This document shows, piece after piece, positions 5,404 to 12,376 of a stretch of DNA of 12,484 bases. A program made the position numbers and the translations under genes. The notes beneath the pieces were generated by a model. The model saw only the letters and a program-made list of their open reading frames with translations, searched no databases and had not been told where the DNA came from. Each line of letters starts with the position of its first letter. Positions within the stretch are counted from its first letter, which is position 1. This DNA is from DATKEU01 sp035544495 (GTDB lineage: Bacteria; Myxococcota_A; Polyangia; Fen-1088): NCBI GenBank assembly GCA_035544495.1, contig DATKEU010000018.1:1-12484 (forward strand), written 5' to 3'.

Positions 5404-7709
5404 CGGGCGGCGAGTTCAACGACTGGCGCATCACGCTGGGCAACACGCCGCACATCGGGCGTGCGGGGGTGGCGCTGATGATCGCGCTCGCGGCGGTGGC
5501 GGTGGCGCTGTCGGCGCTGTCGCTGATCGAGGAGCGGCGCGGGCGCTGGTGGGGCCTGCTGGCGCTGCGCACGGGCGGCGTACTGGCTTGTCTGTGCGCC
5601 GTGCTGGAGCCGGCCCTGGAGCTGCGCCAGGTCATCCACGTCCCCAACCAGGTGGCGGTGCTGGTCGACGCCTCACGCTCGATGGAGGTCAAGCCGCCGC
5701 GCGCGGGCTCCGCGCGCTTCGAACGGGCGGCGAGCCTGATCGAGAAGGCGGCGCCGCTGTTCGCCGAGTGGGAGCAGGCCGGCCACCACGTCGATCTCTA
5801 CAGCTTCGGCGAGGTGGTGGCGCCGGTGAGCGCGGGGGCGCTGCGCGCGGCGCCCACCGCCGAGGCGTCGCGCCTGGGCGAGGCGCTGGGCGAGGTGCGC
5901 GCGCGCTATGCCGGCCGCGATCTCGGCGCCGTGATCATGCTCTCCGACGGCGTCGACACCGGACGCATCGGCGAGGGGCCGCTGGACGCCGCCACGCGCT
6001 CCGCCCTCGAGGCGATGGGCGCGCCGGTGCACACCGTCGGCATCGGCGAGAAGTCGCTGCGCGATCTGTCGGTGGCGGCGGTGCTGGCCGACGAGTTCGC
6101 GTTCGTGCGCACGCCCGTGACCATCGAGGCGACGATCCGCCACAACGGCCTGCCCGATCGCCAGGTCGACGTGACCCTGACCCGCGACGGGCGGCCCATG
6201 GCCGCGCGCAGCGTGGTCCTGCGCGGCGAGCACTCCGAGGAGAAGGTGTCGTTCGACTGGCTGCCCGATCACCCGGGCAACTTCGTCTTCCAGATCTCGA
6301 CGCCGGTGCTGGCGGGCGAGGCGCTGGCCAGCAACAACGCCCAGGTCTTCACCGTCAAGGTGATCCGCGACCGCATCCGCGTGCTGCACCTGTGCGGCCG
6401 GCCGTCGTGGGATCAGCGCTTTCTGCGCTCGATGCTGCGGCGCGATCCCAACGTCGACCTGGTGTCGTTCTTCATCCTGCGCACGGAGACCGACGAGCAG
6501 CCCTGGAACCGCAACGAGCTGTCGCTGATCCCGTTTCCGACCTACGAGATCTTCGAGGAGCAGCTGCGCTCGTTCGACCTGGTCATCTTCCAGAACTTCA
6601 ACTACGCGCCCTACGGCGTCGAGCCGTTCCTGGCCGGCGTGCGCGACTACGTCGAGGGGGGCGGGGCGCTGGCCATGGTGGGCGGCGACCTGTCGTTCGC
6701 CAGCGGCGGTTACGGCGCCACGGCGCTGGCCGACATCCTGCCCGTCGAGCTGCCGCCGACGCCGCCCGGCGCGGGGACGAGCACCGACGCGGCGCTGACC
6801 ACCGACGCGTTCCGGCCCAAGCTGACGCCCGAGGGGCGCACCCACCCGATCACGTCGCTGCTGCTCGACCCGCACGACAACGAGCTGCGCTGGAGCAAGC
6901 TGCCGCCTCTCGAGGGGGTGAACCGGGTGCCGCGCGCGCGGGCAGGCGCCGCCACGCTGCTGGTCCACCCCACGCTGCGCGCCGACGGCGGCAAGCCCGC
7001 GCCCGTGCTGGTGGCGGGCGACGCTGGCAAGGGACGGGCGCTGGCGCTGCTGACCGACACCGCGTGGAACTGGGGCTTCGCCGCCGCCGGCGAGGGCGAC
7101 GACGGGCGGGCGTTTCAGCGCTTCTGGGACAACGCCATCCGCTGGCTGGTGCGAGATCCGGCGCTGACGTTGCTGCGCATCGAGCTCGACCGCGTCGAGT
7201 ACCGGCGCGGCCAGCCGGTGGCCGCCCGCGTGCGCGCCATGCACCCCGACTATTCGCCGGCCCGCAACGTCGAGGTGACGCTGGACGTGCGCGCCGCCGG
7301 CAGCGATCCCGCCGCCAAGCCCCTGCGCAGCGCCGGCGGCGCCACCAACAGCGACGGGGAGGCGCACGTCGACCTGGGCTTGCTGGGGCCCGGCGCCTAC
7401 CGACTGACGGGCAGCGCCACGCTGGACGGGCGCGCCGCCACCGAGGAGAAGACCTTCGTCGTGCGCGCGGAAGGGAAGGAGCTGGACGACGTCGCCTTTC
7501 GCGATCGGGTGCTGCGCGAGATCGCGCAGGTGGGCGGCGGTGACTATCGCTTCGAGGAGATCGGCCACCCGGCCATCAGGGAGCCGCGCGAGATCCGCGT
7601 CGGCCGCCAGGAGTCGATCGAGCTGTGGTCGAGCCCGCTGCTGCTCGTCGTCGGCATCGCGCTTCTGGCCGCGGAGTGGGCGCTGCGCCGCCGCGCCGGC
7701 CACAGCTGA
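5400..7709 (+). CDS. VWA / GATase-like membrane protein
   Basis: This 769-residue protein starts at the ATG (5400) that overlaps the DUF4159 stop; an AGG lies 4 bases upstream. Two TM helices (about 22-43 and 51-69) precede a von Willebrand A domain with MIDAS motif VLVDASRSM (D90, S92, S94) and a conserved SDGVDTG (182-188). An Ig-like segment (about 222-320) follows. Next comes a GATase-1-like domain (about 325-590) with VLHLCGRPSWDQRFLRSML, then GGGALAMVGGDLSFASGGYG where the nucleophile Cys should sit; no Cys is present there, so glutamine amidotransferase activity is unlikely. A second beta-rich segment (593-690) leads to a C-terminal TM (743-761) ending ALRRRAGHS. The bulk should lie outside the inner membrane, with the MIDAS binding metal and a protein ligand. 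Related proteins are encoded with MoxR/DUF58 genes and are thought to act in envelope assembly or stress; the role here is inferred. The frame is open further upstream, but that region overlaps DUF4159 and is rejected. Confidence 0.93.
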   Translation: MTGGEFNDWRITLGNTPHIGRAGVALMIALAAVAVALSALSLIEERRGRWWGLLALRTGGVLACLCAVLEPALELRQVIHVPNQVAVLVDASRSMEVKPPRAGSARFERAASLIEKAAPLFAEWEQAGHHVDLYSFGEVVAPVSAGALRAAPTAEASRLGEALGEVRARYAGRDLGAVIMLSDGVDTGRIGEGPLDAATRSALEAMGAPVHTVGIGEKSLRDLSVAAVLADEFAFVRTPVTIEATIRHNGLPDRQVDVTLTRDGRPMAARSVVLRGEHSEEKVSFDWLPDHPGNFVFQISTPVLAGEALASNNAQVFTVKVIRDRIRVLHLCGRPSWDQRFLRSMLRRDPNVDLVSFFILRTETDEQPWNRNELSLIPFPTYEIFEEQLRSFDLVIFQNFNYAPYGVEPFLAGVRDYVEGGGALAMVGGDLSFASGGYGATALADILPVELPPTPPGAGTSTDAALTTDAFRPKLTPEGRTHPITSLLLDPHDNELRWSKLPPLEGVNRVPRARAGAATLLVHPTLRADGGKPAPVLVAGDAGKGRALALLTDTAWNWGFAAAGEGDDGRAFQRFWDNAIRWLVRDPALTLLRIELDRVEYRRGQPVAARVRAMHPDYSPARNVEVTLDVRAAGSDPAAKPLRSAGGATNSDGEAHVDLGLLGPGAYRLTGSATLDGRAATEEKTFVVRAEGKELDDVAFRDRVLREIAQVGGGDYRFEEIGHPAIREPREIRVGRQESIELWSSPLLLVVGIALLAAEWALRRRAGHS

Positions 7710-7727
7710 GCGCGACCGGCGGCGCGA

Positions 7728-9263
7728 TCACTGCGGCTGGGGGCAGATGGCGACCTTGGCCGCGGCCACGGGGCACGGGCAGATGAGCGGCGCGGTGGTG
7801 CCGGTCACCGACGCCGTTATCGGGCAGCAGTTGATCGTGCCGCCCTTGCAGGTGCTCCAGGTGCAGGCGGCGGTGCAGGCCTGGACGCCGTCGCCGCAGC
7901 GACCGCAGTCGACGGAATCGCCGGGCGAGCACACCCCCTGACCGGTGCAGGCCGCCGCGCCCGTCGGCCACTGGCAATTGGCGGCGCAGGTGATGGTGCC
8001 GCAGTTGCCGCACGTCCCTGTCTGATTCGGCGCGCATGGGCCCTGGCCCGTGCACGTGCCGGCGGCGGTCGGCCACTTGCAATCGGTGCCGCAGGTCATG
8101 GTGCCGCAGTTGCCGCACCCACCGGTGTCGCCGGGGATGCATTGGCCGGGGTTCGAGCACGAGCCCGTCCACTGGCAGTCGTTGCCGCACATCTCGACGC
8201 CGCAGTTGCCGACGCCGCACGGGCGCGACGAACCCGGCGTGCACGCGCCCTGGTTTTCGCAGACGCCGCTCCAGCCGCAGGTCGCGGTGGTGGCATTGCA
8301 TTTCTCGACGCCGCAGCGGCCGCAGGCTCGCGTGGCGCCGGGCGCGCACTGACCGTCGCCGGCGCAGGCGTCAAAGGCGCAGGTGGCGCCGCAGGTCTGG
8401 TGGCCACAGTTGCCGCAGGTCATGGAGTCGCCGGGCTTGCAGACGCCTTCGTTGTGGCAGGTGACTTCCCATTGGCAGGTCGGGTCGCAGACCTGGATGC
8501 CGCAGTTGCCGCAGGCGCGCGTCGATCCCGCCAGGCAGTTGCCTTCGTTGCCGCACGCGCTCCAGGCGCAGTCCATGGTGCAGGTCTTGGTCCCGCACTT
8601 GCCGCAGGCGAGCGTGTCGCCCGGCTTGCAGATCCCGGGGCAGGGTCCGTCGCTGCCGCCGCCCACCTCGACGAACGGGCGATCGGGCGCGGCGTCGCCG
8701 CCCACCGGCATGGCCGCGTCGCCGTCGCCATCGCCGCCGTCGCCGGCTGGCGGCGCTCCGTCGTCGAGACCGCCGCCGTCACCCGACGTCCCATCGGGGC
8801 CGGCGACGGGGACGTCCCCGGGCGCATCTTCGCCGCCGGCACCGTCGGGCGACACCACCGTCGATGCCTGCACCGTGATGTATGAGCAGCCGGGCGACAG
8901 CGTCGTCGACATCTGCAACTCCTGGATCAGCTGGCCGTCGGAGCTCATCGCGCGGGCGAGAATGACGATCGGGGCGCCGGCCTGATACGCGTTCCGGAAG
9001 TGAACCTCGACAGTTCCGCCTCTCGTGCCCGGGATCAGATCCAGCGTGCCGGTCAACGTCTCGTGTGGCGTGACCGACACGTCGACGGTGATGTCGACGG
9101 AGTCGCCCATCTGGGCGGGGTTGTCGAAGCGCAGAGCCAGCATCGCGGTGCCGGTCTTGCAAGTGTTCGTCTTCTTGCATCCGCCGGCGCCGGCCGCCAG
9201 CGCCGCCGCGAACAGCGCGAGGGCGATCGAACGCAGCGTCGCCCTTGGTTCGAGCGTTCTCAT
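7728..9263 (-). CDS. Cysteine-rich eight-repeat lipoprotein
   Basis: This 511-residue protein has a lipoprotein signal ending GAGGC (lipidated Cys29, followed by KK, which favours the outer membrane). Residues 36-136 look like a beta-sandwich domain. A Gly/Asp/Ala/Pro-rich flexible linker (137-206) contains few ordered elements. Residues 208-474 hold eight tandem repeats of 31-35 residues, beginning at Cys 212, 243, 275, 306, 341, 375, 410 and 445. The consensus is CxPGxTxxCGNCGxxxCxxxCxW...C with six cysteines per unit, presumably forming disulfides outside the cell. A C-terminal cap (479-511) has further cysteines, including CC and CPC. The module differs from the CGDG-type Myxococcus disulfide repeat; I do not recognise a named family. 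It probably projects from the surface as a stiff stalk or binds a ligand. A GAGG at 9272-9275, overlapping the TPR gene stop, lies 8 bases before the ATG and marks the start. It is the second gene after the TPR protein. Confidence 0.9.
   Translation of the reverse strand: MRTLEPRATLRSIALALFAAALAAGAGGCKKTNTCKTGTAMLALRFDNPAQMGDSVDITVDVSVTPHETLTGTLDLIPGTRGGTVEVHFRNAYQAGAPIVILARAMSSDGQLIQELQMSTTLSPGCSYITVQASTVVSPDGAGGEDAPGDVPVAGPDGTSGDGGGLDDGAPPAGDGGDGDGDAAMPVGGDAAPDRPFVEVGGGSDGPCPGICKPGDTLACGKCGTKTCTMDCAWSACGNEGNCLAGSTRACGNCGIQVCDPTCQWEVTCHNEGVCKPGDSMTCGNCGHQTCGATCAFDACAGDGQCAPGATRACGRCGVEKCNATTATCGWSGVCENQGACTPGSSRPCGVGNCGVEMCGNDCQWTGSCSNPGQCIPGDTGGCGNCGTMTCGTDCKWPTAAGTCTGQGPCAPNQTGTCGNCGTITCAANCQWPTGAAACTGQGVCSPGDSVDCGRCGDGVQACTAACTWSTCKGGTINCCPITASVTGTTAPLICPCPVAAAKVAICPQPQ
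7842..8645 (-). repeat. Eight tandem coding repeats (93-105 bp) in the lipoprotein gene
   Basis: The DNA encoding residues 207-474 is a degenerate tandem array with units of 93, 96 or about 105 bp. Most units have diverged, but units 6 and 7 retain strong DNA similarity: 7963-8013 and 8068-8118 match at 46 of 51 positions, exactly 105 bp apart, showing a relatively recent duplication. Unit 4 has a lengthened CxxxC spacing (CNATTATC), unit 5 has two extra residues in the CGxC turn (CGVGNC), and unit 8 has CGDGVQAC. The array is coding and conserves reading frame throughout. Confidence 0.88.
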
Positions 9264-9273
9264 GGCGGCAACC

Positions 9274-9981
9274 TCAACGCGGTCCCACGATGCCGAGCGT
9301 GGGGCTGGGATCCTTGGCGCTGCCGCTCGACAGGATCAGCGCCAGCGCGACCGCGCCGCCCGCGACGACGGCCCCCGCGGCGATCCAGAGCCACGCGCGC
9401 GAGCGCCCCGCCCGCGGTTCCGGCGGCGCCGGCTGAGCGGTCAGATCGGCGCCCGGCGTGGCGTTACTGCGATCCGGCGCCGTCTCCGTCGGGCCGGGCG
9501 TGGGCGGGGGCAGCGGCGGCGCCGCGGCCCCGTTTGCCGCCGGAGTCGGGATCGGCGGCGCTGCCGCCGGCGTCGTCGCCCCGCTCGACGGCGGCAACGC
9601 AGCTGGCGGCGGTGCGGTCGCGGCGGCCGCCGGCGCGCTGGACAGCGCATCGACGTGTCGCTGGGCATCGGCGCTCTGATCCCCGGCCGGAAAAAGGCGC
9701 AGATAGTTGCGGTACAGCTCCAGCGCGCGGTCGCCGTGGCCGGCCATGCGGTGGGCCTGGGCGGCGTTGTAGAGCAGCGCCGGATCCGCTTTCGCCGCGA
9801 ACGCCTTCTCGTACAGGTCGGCCGCCTGCGCGTAGTCGCCCAACCCGTACGCCGACATCGCCTCCTGGTAGAGGCGCCGTGCGCTTTCCTTGGGGGCCGG
9901 CGGCGCCGCCATAGCGCCGCCCACCGCGAAGAGTGTCACGAGCGCGAAGGCAATCACGCGCCCCGCCCATCGAACCTGCAT
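9274..9981 (-). CDS. TPR protein with signal peptide and C-terminal TM anchor
   Basis: This 235-residue protein has a signal peptide at 1-25 (AVGGAMA/APP). Two tetratricopeptide repeats follow at about 34-67 (ARRLYQEAMSAYGLGDYAQA, then ADLYEKAFA) and 68-101 (ALLYNAAQAHRMAGHGDRAL, then ELYRNYLRLFP). Next come a Pro/Ala/Thr-rich linker (about 115-195), a TM helix (196-218) and a short 17-residue C-terminal tail. The TPR module should be periplasmic and the protein anchored in the inner membrane, with the tail cytoplasmic. TPRs bind partner peptides; the obvious candidate is the lipoprotein encoded 10 bases downstream, but that is inference from context. The layout is common in myxobacteria. No good Shine-Dalgarno precedes the ATG; a CATAAT box lies so close that the transcript might be leaderless. 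Confidence 0.88.
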   Translation of the reverse strand: MQVRWAGRVIAFALVTLFAVGGAMAAPPAPKESARRLYQEAMSAYGLGDYAQAADLYEKAFAAKADPALLYNAAQAHRMAGHGDRALELYRNYLRLFPAGDQSADAQRHVDALSSAPAAAATAPPPAALPPSSGATTPAAAPPIPTPAANGAAAPPLPPPTPGPTETAPDRSNATPGADLTAQPAPPEPRAGRSRAWLWIAAGAVVAGGAVALALILSSGSAKDPSPTLGIVGPR

Positions 9982-10083
9982 GTTCGCGGCGATTATGGCG
10001 GGCCGCCGATCGCGCGACTAGCGGAAATTCAGCAGCCCGGGCGGCGCGCGGCGCGTCCTTGGAAGCACCGCGCCTTCAGGCGT
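9982..10083 (-). other. Intergenic gap between EF-hand membrane gene and TPR gene
   Basis: This 102-base gap contains a possible transcript-end hairpin: GGCGCG (10050-10055) pairs with CGCGCC (10069-10074) across a 13-base loop. On the minus strand an AATTTCC stretch follows some bases later. Near the TPR start, CATAAT (minus strand, 9992-9997) matches 5 of 6 bases of a -10 box, but the bases at the -35 position match poorly. I see nothing else here. Confidence 0.3.
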
Positions 10084-12321
10084 TCATTTCGCCGGCGCGG
10101 GCACGGCCGGCGGCGGCGCAGGTGCCACGGGCGGCGGCGGCGGCGCGGGCGCCCATCGGCCCAGCACGGCCGCCGGGCGCGCCGCCACCGGCAGAAAGCG
10201 GTCGAGCGCGCCGTCGTGCCAGCGATAGGCGCCATAGATCAACACCAGCAGGAGCACGATGCGCTTCCAGGGAAATCCCTTCTCGGCGTAGGGATCGCGC
10301 CGGTCGCGGCGGGCTCCCCGCGGCAGGTGCGCCACGCCGGTCAGCGTGCGGCCGAAGGGGACGCTGATGCGCGCCTTCGCGTTCACCGCCCAGCCATTGG
10401 CATCCATGATCGGCCCCAGATTTCGTTTGCGCAGCTTGATGAACGCCAGCACCATCGACGGCGCCGAGATCAAGAGTATGAGGCCGATCAGCGCTCCGAT
10501 CGTCGCCGCCAAGCCGAGTTGCAGGATGCCGGAGGCGTAGCCGATCAGCGCGGTCGCGAACGTGCCTATCGCCCCCACCGCCACGCCCAGCGCTGCCACC
10601 GTGCCGACGTCTACCTTCTTCTGCTCCGCCGGCTTTGCGCGGTCGGCATTGGCTGTCGCGGCGGCGACGGTGCCCAGCCGTCCGTGGGCTTCCGAATCGG
10701 CGGCGGCGGCGCGCTTGGTGATCTGCTCCTCCAGGAAGCGGACGAGCTTCTTGTAGGGCGACCAGAACGCCTGGCGCAGGCTGATTGGGTTGTCGATGAT
10801 CTTGGTGATGGTGGCGTCCCAGTCGCGCCCTTGCCGGTCATAGAAGACGCCGTTGCGCCCCACCATCAGGTTGTCGCTGTCGCCGGCGGTGAAGGCGGCG
10901 ACGATTTGCCGCTTCTCGCCAGTCGCCTTGCGTGCGCAATCCAGGTACGCCAGGTACGCGCCCGCCAGGCCGGCCATGGCGGCGTGCCTGCCGGCGTCGT
11001 CGACGGGCAGGCAGAGGCCGCACGATCGGCGATCGAGGTAAAGGGTGCCGGCCTGAAAGATCGCCGGCTCGCGACCGTCGTAGAAGTCGCGGAAGTTGAT
11101 GAAGTTGGTGCACAGGAGGACCAGATCGCGGTGATAGCGCACCAGCCGCTCGACGTTCTCGAGGCTCGTCGCCTCTTTCTCCAGCGCCTTGTCCTGCGCG
11201 ATCAGGTTGGTGAGGACGTCGCGCATCCCCGCCGCCGCCAGCGCGCCCAGACGTTCGTCGCCGAGCGCGTTGGCCTTCAGCGCCGGGTGCGCGTCCTGCC
11301 AGGCCTGATACGCGCCCAGCTTCGCCTGCAGCGCCGCCCAGTCGGCCTCGTCCAGCTGCGCGCGATCGCCGATCAGCGGCGCCACCGCGTTCTTACGCAG
11401 GGCCAGCAGCGCCGCCGCGTGCGCGGGGTTGACCGCGCCTTCCAGCGGTAGCGGCTTTCCGGCCGCGATCGCCGCCAGCGGAAACGACGCCACCGCGTCG
11501 GCGCTGATGCCGATGTCGCCGGCCAGCGCGGGCAGATACTCCTCTTCCTTGTGATTGGCCAGCGGGATGGAGCGCGGGTCGAAGCGCGCCAGGCGGCAGC
11601 GCCCGAAGTAATCGTCCACCTTGGCCTTGACGGTTTTGATCGCCGCCGCCGCCGCCGCCGTGGCCGTCGGGCCGAGCGGCCAGATGCCGCTGGCGTTGCC
11701 GGCCGCCTGGCCCGCCCATTCGGCGAACTGGCGGATCTCGTCGAAGAAGGCGTCGACCTTCTCCTGCGTGACCCCGGGCTGCCCGGAGCGATCGACGTCG
11801 CTGCCGAACGTGGCGATGATGTCGCGGATGGCCGCCTTGGCCGCTTCGTCGGTGGCCGAGATCTCGGTGATCACGCCGTCGCCGTTGAACCGCGTGTTGG
11901 CAAACATGCGCGCGGGATCGGCGAAATCGATGACGCCGATCTCCGTCGCCTCCGGCTTGCCCAGGTTGGCGAGGACGTTGCGCGCCGACGCCGCCAGCAC
12001 GGCACCCTCCGCCGTCTTGTCGTCGATCGCCGCCAGGGCCAGCGTCGGCGAGCGCCGGAACAGCTGGTCGGGATCCTTCAGGTTCGCCACCGCGAACTGG
12101 ACGGCGGCGCTGAGCTCGGGGGCGCGGATCCGGCCGTCCTTGTCGGTGTCGACAAGCGCCAGCGTGCGGGCGTCCATCTCGACGCCCAGCGTGGGACAGG
12201 CCAGCGCCACCCACAGCTTCTGGTCCAGGTAGGGAATGTTGCGCAGGTCGTCGCCGGTCTCCAGCTTGACCTGGTCGAAGTCGCCGGCGCGAAAGAAACT
12301 CCAGCGGTGTGCGATCGCCAT
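10084..12321 (-). CDS. Large EF-hand-containing membrane protein of unknown function
   Basis: The product has 745 residues from the ATG at 12321, chosen because AGGGGG lies 4 bases upstream; an ATG at 12345 would add eight residues (MPPGTGGQ) but has no ribosome-binding site. Numbering below is from 12345. A canonical EF-hand loop DTDKDGRIRAPE (66-77) carries Asp at positions 1, 3 and 5, Gly6, Ile8 and Glu12. Two degenerate loops follow near 152-163 (RFNGDGVITEIS) and 183-195 (DVDRSGQPGVTQE). A long, largely helical Ala-rich region runs to about 550, with a Cys pair C442/C445 (SCGLCLP) and an FWSPYKKLVRFLEEQ segment. Two TM helices (about 583-603 and 608-637), a basic loop and a third TM (694-708) follow, then a Pro/Ala tail. 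No signal peptide is visible, so the EF-hand part is probably cytoplasmic. I do not recognise an enzymatic domain. It follows a barrel-protein gene within about 55 bases and is probably co-transcribed with it. Confidence 0.87.
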   Translation of the reverse strand: MAIAHRWSFFRAGDFDQVKLETGDDLRNIPYLDQKLWVALACPTLGVEMDARTLALVDTDKDGRIRAPELSAAVQFAVANLKDPDQLFRRSPTLALAAIDDKTAEGAVLAASARNVLANLGKPEATEIGVIDFADPARMFANTRFNGDGVITEISATDEAAKAAIRDIIATFGSDVDRSGQPGVTQEKVDAFFDEIRQFAEWAGQAAGNASGIWPLGPTATAAAAAAIKTVKAKVDDYFGRCRLARFDPRSIPLANHKEEEYLPALAGDIGISADAVASFPLAAIAAGKPLPLEGAVNPAHAAALLALRKNAVAPLIGDRAQLDEADWAALQAKLGAYQAWQDAHPALKANALGDERLGALAAAGMRDVLTNLIAQDKALEKEATSLENVERLVRYHRDLVLLCTNFINFRDFYDGREPAIFQAGTLYLDRRSCGLCLPVDDAGRHAAMAGLAGAYLAYLDCARKATGEKRQIVAAFTAGDSDNLMVGRNGVFYDRQGRDWDATITKIIDNPISLRQAFWSPYKKLVRFLEEQITKRAAAADSEAHGRLGTVAAATANADRAKPAEQKKVDVGTVAALGVAVGAIGTFATALIGYASGILQLGLAATIGALIGLILLISAPSMVLAFIKLRKRNLGPIMDANGWAVNAKARISVPFGRTLTGVAHLPRGARRDRRDPYAEKGFPWKRIVLLLVLIYGAYRWHDGALDRFLPVAARPAAVLGRWAPAPPPPPVAPAPPPAVPAPAK

Positions 12322-12325
12322 CTGG

Positions 12326-12342
12326 CCCCCTGTTCCTGGGGG
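12326..12342 (-). promoter_or_regulatory. Hairpin that could mask the ribosome-binding site of the EF-hand gene
   Basis: In the transcript CCCCC, a 7-base loop AGGAACA and GGGGG form a perfect 5-bp G:C stem, and the GGGGG arm is the apparent Shine-Dalgarno of the ATG at 12321. Such a hairpin could lower or regulate translation. If translation starts at 12345 instead, this stretch is coding. Confidence 0.25.
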
Positions 12343-12376
12343 CATGAAGTATCACGACGGGCTGGTCCAGCCCACC

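Noticed and set aside
5673..7703. Minus-strand open frame of 676 codons antisense to the VWA protein
   Set aside because: Composition is His/Arg/Gln-rich low complexity and no motif is visible. The plus-strand VWA/GATase protein explains the region fully.
7710..7727. Bidirectional terminator in the 18-bp convergent gap
   Set aside because: No inverted repeat of useful length is present in the gap.
7842..8645. Repeat array considered as CRISPR or a non-coding tandem repeat
   Set aside because: Unit lengths vary (93-105 bp), the similarity lies in coding positions, the frame is kept throughout and no conserved repeat with unique spacers exists.
8050..8985. Plus-strand Pro/Gln/Leu-rich repetitive open frames antisense to the cysteine repeats
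   Set aside because: They mirror the cysteine repeat on the opposite strand and lack a start signal. The minus strand gives a coherent lipoprotein.
9025..11451. Long plus-strand open frame of 808 codons across the lipoprotein, TPR and EF-hand genes
   Set aside because: It is Arg/Gly/Ala-rich, spans three well-supported minus-strand genes in antisense, and has no recognisable domain. It is a shadow produced by high third-position GC.
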